DNA of 64,000 nucleotides, taken from Pararhizobium sp. YC-54. Lineage in GTDB: Bacteria; Pseudomonadota; Alphaproteobacteria; Rhizobiales; Rhizobiaceae. The translations under genes were made by a program, and so were the position numbers. Below, one piece after another: positions 49,425-58,230 of this stretch; position 1 is the stretch's first letter; each line of letters begins with the position of its first letter. The notes below the pieces were generated by a model. The model had not been told where the DNA came from. It searched no databases and worked only from the letters and a program-made list of their open reading frames with translations. The stretch spans positions 248,001 through 312,000 of the forward strand of contig NZ_JAOYTH010000001.1 in the NCBI RefSeq assembly GCF_025847205.1. Reading direction: 5' to 3'.

Positions 49425-50843
49425 TCAGGCGAAGCTGTCGTAACCGGTGCGGCCGCTGTCGAGCAGGCGGCGGAGCGTCAGAAATCCGCGCCGGACTTCG
49501 TTGCGATCGGCAGGTGACGAGAAGCCGATCCGCACCCGGTGATAGACGCTGTCGGTCCGCCCGGCTTTGAACTCATCCTCGTCATCGACCAGCACGCCCT
49601 CCTCGAATGCCGCGTGCTTGAAGGTGCCGGAGAACCAGGGTTCGGACAGTTTCAGCCAGAGGAAGGGCACATGCGGATGGGAGTTGAACTCGATGCCGGA
49701 AAAGATTTCGCGCGCCATCTGCTCGCGTGCCCGGATTTCATCGATGCTTCTGGAGCGCAGGATCGCGGCTTCACCGCTCATAACCAGCCGGGCGCAAAGC
49801 TCGGCAAGCAGAAATGGCATGCCGCCGCTGACCATCTTGTGGGCGATACGGATGCGCTGGCTGAAATGGGGAGGGCAGGCGACCCAGCCGCCGCGCACAC
49901 CCGCAGCCACCGATTTCGACAGGCCGCCGACCAGGAACGTCCGCTCGGGAGCAAGTTCGGCCAGGAGCGGGGTCATGTCGCCGGTCATGGCGCCATAAAG
50001 ATCGTCCTCCAGCAGCCAGACGCCATAACGGCGGGCGATGTCGGCAATGGCCTGCCTGCGCTCCAGCGACAGCGTGACGACTGTCGGGTTCTGTGCCGTC
50101 GGCATCAGGAAGGCAAGCTTGGGGTGTTGCTGGGCGCAGACGCGCTCGAAGTCTTCCGGATCCATGCCGTAGTCGTCGGTGCGCAGCAAAATCGTGCGGC
50201 GGCCGATCAGTCCGGCGCTGCGGCTGATTTGCGAATAGGTGATGTTCTCGAAGGCGATCTTGTCGCCCGGTGCCGTCACTGCGGCGATCACGGCAACAGC
50301 GCCGGCATGGGCGCCGAGCGTCGGCACGATACGGTCGGGCTGCGGCCGGAAACTGCCCTTGGCAAGCCACTGGCTTCCCGCCGTGAACCAGTGTGCCGGA
50401 AAATCGCGGGCGTAGCTGGCGATATCGGCGTGATGTTCGCGGCTGATATCGATCAGCAGTTTTTCAAGCGACGCGCCCTGGCCGATATCCGGTGCGGCCG
50501 TGCTGTCAAAGCGGAGTTTTCCGGGCGGCGCCTTGAGCGGCCTTGTACCGGCAAGCGCCGTGGTCATCGGATCGGACTGCTCGGCGGGGCGCAATTCGGC
50601 ATTGTCGAGCACATAGGTCCCGCGCCCGACTTCGCCGCTGACAAGCCCGCGTTCGCGCACCAGGTGATATGCGCGGCCGATTGTTCCGATTGTCACGCCG
50701 ATATCGAAGGCAAGATTGCGCTGCGGTGGCAATTTCGTGCCGACCGTCAACACGCCGCCGGCAATCGCCTGCTCGATCTGATCGGCAATGCGAGCGTAGA
50801 GGGGGCCTTGGCCCTGGCTGGGATCTGGCATCCATGTTGTCAT
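49425..50843 (-). CDS. MocR/PdxR-type regulator (GntR HTH fused to aminotransferase domain)
   Basis: A 472-residue fusion: winged helix-turn-helix of the GntR family at about 12-80 (RIADQIEQAIAGG, GTKLPPQRNLAFDIGVTIGTIGRAYHLVRERGLV), a linker, then a fold-type I aminotransferase-like domain (about 115-470) with the PLP-binding Lys310 in FLVGGLSKSVAAGVRGGW. MocR proteins are usually PLP-responsive activators or repressors that bind direct repeats. The divergent DUF1127 gene and the repeats at 50847-50989 make that gene a probable target. Confidence 0.9.
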   Translation of the reverse strand: MTTWMPDPSQGQGPLYARIADQIEQAIAGGVLTVGTKLPPQRNLAFDIGVTIGTIGRAYHLVRERGLVSGEVGRGTYVLDNAELRPAEQSDPMTTALAGTRPLKAPPGKLRFDSTAAPDIGQGASLEKLLIDISREHHADIASYARDFPAHWFTAGSQWLAKGSFRPQPDRIVPTLGAHAGAVAVIAAVTAPGDKIAFENITYSQISRSAGLIGRRTILLRTDDYGMDPEDFERVCAQQHPKLAFLMPTAQNPTVVTLSLERRQAIADIARRYGVWLLEDDLYGAMTGDMTPLLAELAPERTFLVGGLSKSVAAGVRGGWVACPPHFSQRIRIAHKMVSGGMPFLLAELCARLVMSGEAAILRSRSIDEIRAREQMAREIFSGIEFNSHPHVPFLWLKLSEPWFSGTFKHAAFEEGVLVDDEDEFKAGRTDSVYHRVRIGFSSPADRNEVRRGFLTLRRLLDSGRTGYDSFA

Positions 50844-50846
50844 GGT

Positions 50847-50989
50847 GACAATTTGTACATTGCATCATTTTTTCTGTCAATTATGACAATGCAATACTGA
50901 ATGAAACCGTTGCAATCGATTGGAAGATGACAATGGGTACAATTTGCACCGATAGCCAATCCGCATGCGCGAGGCCGATGGGTACAATT
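50847..50989. promoter_or_regulatory. Repeated GTACAATT-type elements, candidate MocR-regulator sites
   Basis: ATGGGTACAATT occurs exactly twice, at 50933-50944 and 50978-50989 (45 bp apart). A related inverted copy, ACAATTTGTACATTG, lies at 50848-50862 near the regulator start. Repeats of this kind are typical of MocR operators; the two exact copies overlap the 5' end of the DUF1127 gene. Confidence 0.5.
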
Positions 50990-51175
50990 CACTCGAGGGG
51001 GTTCGCCTCGATATTGAAGAGGCTCGGTTGGCAGGTCATCGCCTGGATGATCATGCGCGAAGAAAAACGGCTCAGCCGCATTGCGCTCTCCGAATTGACG
51101 GACGATCAGCTTGCCGATATCGGCGTCACGCCGAAAGAGGCACGGCGAGAGGCGGCACGGCCCTTCTGGAACTGA
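50933..51175 (+). CDS. DUF1127 domain protein
   Basis: An 80-residue small basic protein. The C-terminal half has the DUF1127 pattern (RLSRIALSELTDDQLADIGVTPKEARREA). DUF1127 proteins in rhizobia influence phosphate/carbon metabolism and RNA turnover. I use the ATG at 50933, with GGAAG 6 nt upstream; ATGs at 50927 and 50978 are alternatives. Because the repeated ATGGGTACAATT both encodes MGTI and resembles an operator, the true start is uncertain. Converges on arsC. Confidence 0.75.
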   Translation: MGTICTDSQSACARPMGTIHSRGFASILKRLGWQVIAWMIMREEKRLSRIALSELTDDQLADIGVTPKEARREAARPFWN

Positions 51176-51536
51176 CAGGGTGTTTCGGATTACAGAAGGT
51201 CCAGGACCCTTGTCTTCGGACGACAGAGTTTGCACCTTTTTCCGTAACGACGATCGGTCTCTCGATCAATTCGGGATGAGCCAGCATGGCATCGATGATC
51301 TCCCGGTCGGACTTGCTCTCGTCATCGAGGTTGAGCGACAGGTAGGCTGTCTCCTTCGTGCGAAGCAACTGACGCGGCGCCATATCCATGGCGAGCAAAA
51401 GCGCCAGCATTTCCTCATGGCTCGGCGGTGTCGCCATGTAATCGACGATCGCGGGTTCGATACCGGCCTCGCGGATGATATCGACGACCGCAAGCGACGT
51501 TCCGCAGCGGTCGTTATGATAGATCATGGCGCTCAT
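51126..51536 (-). pseudogene. arsC: ArsC-family reductase gene with a one-base frameshift near its 3' end
   Basis: The N-terminal 100 or so residues fit glutaredoxin-type arsenate reductase: the active-site Cys11 in YHNDRCGTS, IEPAIVDYMATPPSHEEM and DAMLAHPELIERPIVVTEKGA. After ...TEKGA the frame reads nonsense (NSVVRRQGSWTFCN) and runs on into the convergent DUF1127 gene. Adding one A at the A-run at 51229-51231 restores KLCRPKTRVLDLL and a TAA at 51190-51192, the normal family end. Either a real frameshift mutation or a base-call error. The Arg usually following CGTS is Leu here. Confidence 0.82.
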
Positions 51537-51596
51537 GAATGTGCCTTTGGAACGGTATGATCAAGGGAGGAATTGACGGAACGGTGCGTTGCGCCT

Positions 51597-51622
51597 ACAG
51601 CGCCGCGCGTCACTTATGACGG
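51597..51622. repeat. Partial RIME-like repeat (palindrome 2 only), copy D
   Basis: ACAGCGCCGCGCGTCA followed by CTTATGACGGG: the left arm matches copy C exactly, the right arm is degraded. It lies just upstream of the arsC-family gene. Confidence 0.6.
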
Positions 51623-51756
51623 GTCCGGAAAATGCTCTCTTGGGTTGCGTGGAATCAACGACAGTTTCGCCGGTTGATTGTCCGGCAAAATACCCAAAAA
51701 GAAAAGCGGCTAGAATTAGCAGGCTGTGCGCGATTGCGGTTTGTTCCGGCTGCCGC

Positions 51757-52164
51757 TTAGCGGCAACCCGTACCGCCGGCAGCCCAGCGCTTGATATCCG
51801 TTGTCATTCTCGTCCCGACAGATTCATTGAAAAGTGGGCCGAATGCCTGCAGCCGGGCAGGGTGTCCCTCGGCCTGGACCACCGCGAGCGGCCGCGATTC
51901 TGGTGAATTGCGCTTGACGATCAGGATGCGGGGACGTCCGGAGAAGGAATTCAGTTCCGGCGCAAGCCGATAGGGCTTGAAGGCCGCATCACCGGACTTG
52001 AACCAGCAGGCGTTGGCGCCAAGGGCAACCCGCTCCATGGTGGGCAATGCCGCCGTGTTCTGCGCCGGTGCTGGCGGCGCTGCCGTCTGGCAACCGGCAA
52101 CAAGTCCGAGAAGGGCAACGGAGCCGGCAGTGGCAATGAAACGGATGAAAGCTGCGGCGCGCAT
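51757..52164 (-). CDS. Small lipoprotein of unknown function
   Basis: A 135-residue protein with a lipoprotein signal: hydrophobic SVALLGLVAGC, lipobox LVAGC with acylated Cys25. The linker is Ala/Pro-rich (APPAPAQNTAALP) and the globular part contains ANACWFKSGDAAF and IKRWAAGGTGC, with cysteines that could pair. Conserved in rhizobia as far as I recall, role unknown. It is 51 bp downstream of purQ, same strand. Confidence 0.8.
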   Translation of the reverse strand: MRAAAFIRFIATAGSVALLGLVAGCQTAAPPAPAQNTAALPTMERVALGANACWFKSGDAAFKPYRLAPELNSFSGRPRILIVKRNSPESRPLAVVQAEGHPARLQAFGPLFNESVGTRMTTDIKRWAAGGTGCR

Positions 52165-52215
52165 GAAAGCCCCCTTGTGATTCGATCTTGAGGGTGCCTT
52201 CTAGCAGGCTGAATG

Positions 52216-52887
52216 TTAAGCGGCGATTACGTCGAGCGCAGACGCGAACAGTCCGCGTCCATCCGAGCCGCCATGCGCGGCTTCAATCAGGTTTTCCGGA
52301 TGCGGCATCATGCCAAGGACGTTGCCCCTGGCATTGACGATACCGGCGATATCATTGACCGAACCGTTCGGATTGGTTCCTGCGGCATAGCGGAAGACCA
52401 CCTGGCCGTTGTCCTCGATGGTCTGCAGCGTTTCCGCATCGGCAAAATAATTGCCATCGTGATGGGCAACGGGGCAGCGGATGATCTGGCCCTGTTCATA
52501 GGCGCGACTGAAGTCGGTGTTGGCGTTGACGACTTCGAGCTTGATTTCCTTGCAGACGAATTTCAGCGAGGCGTTGCGCATCAGCGCGCCCGGCAAAAGG
52601 CCTGCCTCGACCAGGATCTGGAAGCCGTTGCAGACGCCCAGCACCTTGACGCCGGCTGCGGCCTTGGCCTTGATCGCCTGCATCACCGGCATGCGCGCAG
52701 CGATCGCGCCGCAGCGCAGGTAATCACCATAGGAGAACCCGCCGGGGATGACGATCAGATCGACATCCGGGATGTCGGTTTCGGTCTGCCAGATGGTCAC
52801 CGGCGCCTTGCCGGAGATGTTGGTCAGTGCTGCGATCATATCGCGGTCACGGTTGAGGCCTGGAAGCTGAACGACGGCGGATTTCAT
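52216..52887 (-). CDS. purQ: Phosphoribosylformylglycinamidine synthase subunit PurQ (glutaminase)
   Basis: A 223-residue class I amidotransferase supplying ammonia to PurL. The nucleophile is the Cys in [11 protein letters not shown], and the catalytic His/Glu appear in [10 protein letters not shown]. Length normal. Its ATG overlaps the stop of the upstream coiled-coil gene (ATGA). Confidence 0.96.
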   Translation of the reverse strand: MKSAVVQLPGLNRDRDMIAALTNISGKAPVTIWQTETDIPDVDLIVIPGGFSYGDYLRCGAIAARMPVMQAIKAKAAAGVKVLGVCNGFQILVEAGLLPGALMRNASLKFVCKEIKLEVVNANTDFSRAYEQGQIIRCPVAHHDGNYFADAETLQTIEDNGQVVFRYAAGTNPNGSVNDIAGIVNARGNVLGMMPHPENLIEAAHGGSDGRGLFASALDVIAA

Positions 52888-53141
52888 GGGTGCGGTTCAA
52901 ACCTGGATTGAGCCTCGGCAAGCTCGCGCAATTCGAGGCGGTTTTCGATACGGTCGAGGCGGTTCTCGATGTGTCCGATTGAACCGCGCATGCTGTTAAA
53001 GTCACCTTGAAGCAGGTGAAACTGATTCCTCATGCTGAGCATGTCCTGTCGCAAATCCTTCTGGCCTTCCTTGAGGCCAGAAACATCACTCTGGATACGC
53101 TTTAGCAGCTCATACATCAGCTCGTTGGACACATCGGTCAT
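52884..53141 (-). CDS. Small coiled-coil protein between purS and purQ
   Basis: An 85-residue protein, predicted almost wholly helical with heptads ([39 protein letters not shown]). It overlaps the purQ start by ATGA and begins 19 bp downstream of purS, so it is translated within the purine operon. Rhizobial genomes carry such genes here, but no role in purine synthesis is known to me. Confidence 0.8.
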   Translation of the reverse strand: MTDVSNELMYELLKRIQSDVSGLKEGQKDLRQDMLSMRNQFHLLQGDFNSMRGSIGHIENRLDRIENRLELRELAEAQSRFEPHP

Positions 53142-53160
53142 TGCCTACCTCATTCAACCA

Positions 53161-53403
53161 TCAGGCGAGTGAGATAGTGTAATTCTCAATCACCGTATTG
53201 GCCAGAAGTTTCTCGCACATCGCCTTTACTTCGGCTTCAGCCTTTGCCTTGTCGGCGGTTTCGATCTGCAGATCGAAGACCTTGCCCTGGCGCACATGGC
53301 CGATTCCGTCGAAGCCGAGAGCGCCAAGGGCGCCCTCGATTGCCTTGCCCTGAGGGTCGAGAACGCCGTTTTTCAGCGTCACTGTTACGCGTGCGTTGAT
53401 CAC
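53161..53403 (-). CDS. purS: Phosphoribosylformylglycinamidine synthase subunit PurS
   Basis: An 80-residue ferredoxin-fold protein that bridges PurL and PurQ. Family blocks: VTVTLKNGVLDPQGKAIEGALGALGFDGIGHVRQGKVFDL and the C-terminal ANTVIENYTISL. 15 bp downstream of purC. Confidence 0.95.
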   Translation of the reverse strand: MINARVTVTLKNGVLDPQGKAIEGALGALGFDGIGHVRQGKVFDLQIETADKAKAEAEVKAMCEKLLANTVIENYTISLA

Positions 53404-53418
53404 TGTCGTCTTTCCTGC

Positions 53419-54183
53419 TTATTTTACCAGAACCGGGCCGGAGCCGCGGGGCGGTTCGTTCTCGTTCATGATGCCAAGGCGGCGGGCCACTTCCTGGTAA
53501 GCCTCGACAAGGCCTCCCATGTCGCGGCGGAACCGGTCCTTGTCCATCTTTTCCTTGGTCTCGACGTCCCACAGACGGCAGCTGTCCGGCGAAATCTCGT
53601 CGGCCAGGATGATGCGCATCATGTCGCCTTCGAACAGGCGTCCGCATTCGATCTTGAAATCGACGAGCTGGATGCCGACGCCGAGAAACAGGCCGGTGAG
53701 GAAGTCGTTGATGCGGATGGCAAGCGCCATGATGTCATCGAGTTCCTGCGGGCTTGCCCAGCCGAAGGCAGTGATATGCTCTTCGGAGACCATCGGGTCT
53801 TCGAGGGCATCGGCCTTGTAGTAGAACTCGATGATCGAGCGCGGCAGGACCACGCCTTCCTCGATGCCGAGGCGCTTGGCAAGCGAACCGGCCGCTACAT
53901 TGCGCACAACGATCTCAAGCGGGATGATCTCCACTTCCTTGATCAGCTGTTCGCGCATGTTGAGGCGGCGGATGAAATGCGTGGGAATGCCGATGCGGTT
54001 CAGATGCGTAAAGATATATTCCGAAATCCGGTTGTTGAGCACACCCTTGCCGTCGATGATCTCGTGCTTCTTGGCGTTGAAAGCCGTGGCGTCATCTTTG
54101 AAGAACTGGATCAGAGTGCCCGGCTCAGGACCTTCGTAAAGGATCTTGGCCTTGCCCTCGTAGATACGGCGGCGACGGTTCAT
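53419..54183 (-). CDS. purC: Phosphoribosylaminoimidazole-succinocarboxamide synthase
   Basis: A 254-residue SAICAR synthetase. It begins [23 protein letters not shown] and shows [40 protein letters not shown] and [34 protein letters not shown]. The ATG at 54183 gives the family's start; the frame is open 22 codons upstream. First gene of the purC-purS-(coiled coil)-purQ operon. Confidence 0.96.
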   Translation of the reverse strand: MNRRRRIYEGKAKILYEGPEPGTLIQFFKDDATAFNAKKHEIIDGKGVLNNRISEYIFTHLNRIGIPTHFIRRLNMREQLIKEVEIIPLEIVVRNVAAGSLAKRLGIEEGVVLPRSIIEFYYKADALEDPMVSEEHITAFGWASPQELDDIMALAIRINDFLTGLFLGVGIQLVDFKIECGRLFEGDMMRIILADEISPDSCRLWDVETKEKMDKDRFRRDMGGLVEAYQEVARRLGIMNENEPPRGSGPVLVK

Positions 54184-54428
54184 GTATGGTGTCTCTATCT
54201 TTATCGGCGCTCTTGGGCTGCGCACTTGGTATTTTCTAAGGCGGTCCATAACTGAAATGAAACCATTTCACAATCGGCGTCTGGTCCGATCCCCTGAATT
54301 AGGTCGCCTGAATGACGTGCAGGGTAGCACGAAAGTTGCCGCGCCGGAAAACTTCGCATTGCACTTTCGCTGACCTTTTGGTTTATGGGCAAAAAGCCAA
54401 ACGCAAAACGTTTTTTGGGAGATCGAGG

Positions 54429-54743
54429 ATGACCAATATGCAGGATCGCGAAAAGGCGTTCGAATCGAAGTTTGCTCTTGATGAAGAGCTGAAATTCAAG
54501 GCCGAGGCGCGCCGCAACAAGCTTCTCGGCCTTTGGGCTGCCGAGCTTCTGGGCAAAAGCGACCCAGCAGCCTACGCAGGGGATGTGGTCGCCGCCGATT
54601 TTGAAGAAGCTGGCCATGAGGACGTTGTGCGCAAGCTACGCACCGACTTCGATGCAGCCGGTGTCGCCCTGACAGATGAGCAGATTCGCCTGAAGATGCT
54701 CGAGCTTCTCGCTGAAGCCGTCACTCAGATCGAGAACAGCTGA
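54429..54743 (+). CDS. F1-ATPase zeta-type inhibitor (DUF1476 protein)
   Basis: A 104-residue helical protein of the DUF1476 family, the zeta subunit that inhibits ATP hydrolysis by alphaproteobacterial F1FO-ATPase (shown in Paracoccus). Conserved N-terminal inhibitory region: QDREKAFESKFALDEELKFKAEARRNKLLG; the C-terminal four-helix part follows. The start ATG 54429 has GGGAGATCGAGG upstream; the frame is open 39 codons before it. In rhizobia the role may be weaker than in Paracoccus. It is divergent from purC. Confidence 0.9.
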   Translation: MTNMQDREKAFESKFALDEELKFKAEARRNKLLGLWAAELLGKSDPAAYAGDVVAADFEEAGHEDVVRKLRTDFDAAGVALTDEQIRLKMLELLAEAVTQIENS

Positions 54744-54792
54744 TATCGTCATATCTGCTCCATTCAACCGTCCGAGTTTTCGGGCGGTTTTT

Positions 54793-57381
54793 TTATGCCT
54801 TGCTGTCGCGCCGGACCATTCGGTGCATGGCATCGATGGGTGTTTCCGGCGGGCGCCAGCTGCCGGAACGGAGAAATGCCTCGAGTTCCGTTCTGGGCAT
54901 CGGCCTGGCGAAGGCGTAGCCCTGCAGCGTATCGCAGCCCAGATCGCGCAGAATATGGGCGTGACGGATCGTCTCCACACCCTCGGCCACGACCTCGATG
55001 TTGAGCGAATGGCCGATATCGATGATCGATCCCACCAGCTTGCGCTGCTCGGCCGCCTCGATAATCGGCCTGACCAGGGCACGATCGATTTTAAGGCGGC
55101 TCGGATTGAGCTTCATGAGGCCGACGATTGAAGCATGGCCTGTTCCGAAATCGTCGATTTCGATGTCGATGCCGAGAGCGCCGAGATCACTGAGAATTTG
55201 TGAGGAGTCTTTGTCTAGATCGTCGAGGAAAATCGATTCCAGCAGTTCGAACGACAGTTTTCCGCGCGGTATGTTCAGCTGCCGCAGGCTGTCGATCAGG
55301 CCAGGGTCGCGCAGCCGGCGTGAAGAAACGTTGACGGAGATGCGCGGGACAGCAAAGTCCTGCCCCTCCCAACGGTCAAAATCGCTCAAAGCCTGCTCGG
55401 CAATGCAGCGGTCGATCGCCGTCAGCGCGTTGATATCTTCCGCGATCTTCAGAAAGTAATCGGGCGCCAGCAACCCATGGCGCGGATGAACCCAGCGGGC
55501 CAGCGTTTCCACGCCGGCAATATCGAGTGTACGGGCGTCAAACTGCGGTTGATAGAAGGGAACGAATTCCCGGTCTTCCAGCCCCTTGATGATTTCGTCG
55601 GCCGTGCGCTTGGCGTGATGGATTTGCGTTTGCAGCTGTTTGGTGAAGAATTCATACCGGTTTCGGCCAAGACCCTTGGCCCGGTAGAGCGCTATATCGG
55701 CATTCATCAACGATTGCTTGGCGTCGGCCGTGCCGCCGGCGGTCCAGGCGATACCGACGCTGGCGCCGAACCGGCACGAATGCCCTTCATAGGACACCGG
55801 CTGGCGCAAGGCTTCGATGATCTGGTCGGTGAGCAGGATGACCTCGTCCTGCGAGTGGCGCGCGTCGCAAAGCACCAGGAATTCGTCACCGCCGATACGG
55901 GCAACGAAATCGCGATCTCCAATGATCGAGGAAAGCACCTGTGCCGTATGCACCAGCATGGCGTCGCCGGCCTGGTGGCCAAGCGTATCGTTGATCTGCT
56001 TGAACCGGTCGAGGTCAATATGCAGGATGGCGCAATAGGCGACTGTCTCGGCGATCCATTCGTCGAGGCGCAGGTCGAGGAACCGCCGGTTCGGCAAGCC
56101 CGTCAGATGGTCATGCAGTGCATTGTACTCGATCCGTGTCCGGGCCGCTTCGAGTTCCAGGTTGCGCGCCTCGGCCAGCTGTCGTGCCCTTTCCAGATCT
56201 TCACGCAGGGTGACATCCTCTGTCACATCCCAGTTCGCGCCGATGAGTTTGTGTACGCCTTCATTGTCGGTGAACGTGACCGAACTGGAGCGGATATGGC
56301 GGATTTCACCGTCAGGACGAATAATCCGGAAGGCATTCATGAAGGGAACGGTCGAAGCCACGCCTGCTGCGACCCTTGCGAGCGCCGCATCCCGATCTTC
56401 CGGGTGCAGCCTTTCTTCAAAGGCCGCCACGGCCGGCGCTAGTGGATCCAGCCCGTAGATGGAGAGCAACTGCTTGTCGCGCATGACCGCGCCGGTATCG
56501 AGATTGGCCTCGAAGACACCGACCTTCGATACATCGAGCGCAAGCCTCAACCGCCGTGATATTTCTTCAAGCTGAGCCTCGGCCTTCTTTCGTTCGGAGA
56601 TATCGGTATCCGTGCCGATGATCCGGCTCGGTTTACCCTCGGCGCTCCACTCGACGGAGGCACCCCGGCTTTCGATCCAGACCCAGTGACCATCCGCATG
56701 GCGTTCCCGGTACTGGAATGTGTTGAACGCGACTTCGCCTTCATCCTGACGGCGGATACATTCGAGCACATGCTCGCGATCAGCCGGATGGACAGTCTCG
56801 ATCCAGACGTCGAGAGCCCCATCGACGGTCGCATCCGCCGCCATGCCGCGAATTTTTTTCCAGGGAATGGAGTAAAAAAGATCGTTTGCGCTGAAGTCGT
56901 GATCCCAGACGCCTTGATGGGCGCTTTCGAGCGCGTATTTCCAGCGAGTTTCGCTCTTCTGGAGCGACGTTACCGCCTGCTTCAGATCATCGATCGACTG
57001 AGTTTGCAGAATAATCCAGGGGGGCGGGCCGGTCATCTGCGAAAACGACGCCATAACCCATCGCTCGGAACCATCCGGTTGTGTCAATCGGAGTTGGTGT
57101 TGTCCAATCCTGTTTGCGTCCGCCCCGATATCCGCCATCGAAGCGGTCAGCGTACCGGCGTCCTGACCATGCACGAAGCGCAGGATATGTTCGCCGAGGA
57201 TCGCCTCGGGGGGCAGTGCAAGAGCTTTTGAGAACGCTGCATTGACGTGGCGAATGCAGCCATCCTGTTCCAGCAGACAATACCCCAGGGGCGCGCAGTC
57301 CAGAATAACCGTAGCGTCCGGCAAGGCGCCGGTCGTTGCCGGCTTTGGCCGCGGATGTCTGTTTTCACTGGCGGTTATCAC
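54793..57381 (-). CDS. PAS-PAS-PAS-GGDEF-EAL c-di-GMP signalling protein
   Basis: An 862-residue cytosolic sensor. Three PAS/PAC modules (about 25-130, 145-265, 280-390), a diguanylate cyclase domain with the intact RIGGDEF at 495-501, then an EAL phosphodiesterase domain (about 605-845) whose name motif is ETL (GVETLARW) while IDDFGTGHAS and AEGVET are intact. No RxxD inhibitory site is seen 5 residues before GGDEF. Either or both activities may operate; PAS domains suggest redox or ligand control. No transmembrane helix. It starts with GTG at 57381. Confidence 0.9.
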   Translation of the reverse strand: MITASENRHPRPKPATTGALPDATVILDCAPLGYCLLEQDGCIRHVNAAFSKALALPPEAILGEHILRFVHGQDAGTLTASMADIGADANRIGQHQLRLTQPDGSERWVMASFSQMTGPPPWIILQTQSIDDLKQAVTSLQKSETRWKYALESAHQGVWDHDFSANDLFYSIPWKKIRGMAADATVDGALDVWIETVHPADREHVLECIRRQDEGEVAFNTFQYRERHADGHWVWIESRGASVEWSAEGKPSRIIGTDTDISERKKAEAQLEEISRRLRLALDVSKVGVFEANLDTGAVMRDKQLLSIYGLDPLAPAVAAFEERLHPEDRDAALARVAAGVASTVPFMNAFRIIRPDGEIRHIRSSSVTFTDNEGVHKLIGANWDVTEDVTLREDLERARQLAEARNLELEAARTRIEYNALHDHLTGLPNRRFLDLRLDEWIAETVAYCAILHIDLDRFKQINDTLGHQAGDAMLVHTAQVLSSIIGDRDFVARIGGDEFLVLCDARHSQDEVILLTDQIIEALRQPVSYEGHSCRFGASVGIAWTAGGTADAKQSLMNADIALYRAKGLGRNRYEFFTKQLQTQIHHAKRTADEIIKGLEDREFVPFYQPQFDARTLDIAGVETLARWVHPRHGLLAPDYFLKIAEDINALTAIDRCIAEQALSDFDRWEGQDFAVPRISVNVSSRRLRDPGLIDSLRQLNIPRGKLSFELLESIFLDDLDKDSSQILSDLGALGIDIEIDDFGTGHASIVGLMKLNPSRLKIDRALVRPIIEAAEQRKLVGSIIDIGHSLNIEVVAEGVETIRHAHILRDLGCDTLQGYAFARPMPRTELEAFLRSGSWRPPETPIDAMHRMVRRDSKA

Positions 57382-57450
57382 GTGCCGGTCGTTCCCGAAT
57401 AATTTTCGGGCATCATGACCGACGACAATGAAAGTCCCATTAATGGGAGA

Positions 57451-58005
57451 TCAGGGCTGAAGCCGGTTGAGAAACTGCGCAAAGACCATCGTGCCTTCCG
57501 GCCACGGACCATGCCCGGATTCACTGTTGATATGTCCGGATTCACCCGCATCGACAAGCAGCGAGCCCCAAGCGTTGGCAATATCGCCGGCATGTTCATA
57601 GGTGCCGAAGGGGTCGTTGCGGCTTGCCACGACGAGACTGGGGAAAGGCAACGGTTCGCGCGGGTAGGGACCGAAGGTCATCAGGTGTTTTGGGCGAATC
57701 TTCGGATTGGTCACTTCCGGCGGCGCAACCAGAAAGGCGCCGGCGATTTTCTTTTCGATATGCGGCAGTGCATGAAGCGCCGTTGCCACGCCGAGCGAGT
57801 GCGCGACGATGACAACCGGCTTGGTCGACGCATTGACGTCGTCGATCATCCTCTTGACCCAATCTTCGCGCACGGGCTTTGCCCATTCCGCCTGTTCGAC
57901 GCGCCGCGCCGAGGCAAGCTTGTTCTGCCACCGGGTTTGCCAATGGTCCGGCCCGGAATTGGTATAGCCGGGTACGATCAGGATATCTGCTTCTGATGCT
58001 TTCAT
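57451..58005 (-). CDS. RBBP9/YdeN-type alpha/beta hydrolase
   Basis: A 184-residue serine hydrolase. Nucleophile Ser70 in VIVAHSLGVATA, acid/base in ASRNDPFGTYEHA and the C-terminal GHINSESGHGPWPEG. The N-terminal ILIVPGYTNSGPDHWQTRW fits the family. Substrate unknown. ATG 58005 is chosen over the longer frame. It lies 69 bp upstream of the c-di-GMP gene on the same strand. Confidence 0.88.
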   Translation of the reverse strand: MKASEADILIVPGYTNSGPDHWQTRWQNKLASARRVEQAEWAKPVREDWVKRMIDDVNASTKPVVIVAHSLGVATALHALPHIEKKIAGAFLVAPPEVTNPKIRPKHLMTFGPYPREPLPFPSLVVASRNDPFGTYEHAGDIANAWGSLLVDAGESGHINSESGHGPWPEGTMVFAQFLNRLQP

Positions 58006-58043
58006 GATAACCGCGATTTGTGGCCGGGGAGGGCGGAAGTCAA

Positions 58044-58196
58044 GTGTACGGCGTGCAAATCTGGTATATGCTGGACGCACGGGCGCTTGAACACGACGCC
58101 CATGGCGCTAAGTACGCCGATATCGAGAGCATGGGATTGCGGGTCAAGGATACCGAAATCCCCTCGAAACTTGAAATACTGATTGTTCTCGAATGA
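58044..58196 (+). CDS. Possible small ORF (50 codons) upstream of the DUF2189 gene
   Basis: A GTG at 58044 preceded by GGAGGGCGGAAG opens a 50-codon frame (VYGVQIWYMLDARALEHDAH...), ending in TGA at 58194-58196. Composition is protein-like but I recognise no family. It could be a small protein or leader for the DUF2189 gene 34 bp downstream; an internal ATG at 58068 is another start. Confidence 0.35.
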   Translation: MYGVQIWYMLDARALEHDAHGAKYADIESMGLRVKDTEIPSKLEILIVLE

Positions 58197-58230
58197 CGTG
58201 ACGACGTGTGTTCCTGGAGGAGAATTGGTC

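Noticed and set aside
49539..50900. A 453-codon open frame opposite the MocR-type gene
   Set aside because: It is the complement of a well supported PLP-domain gene.
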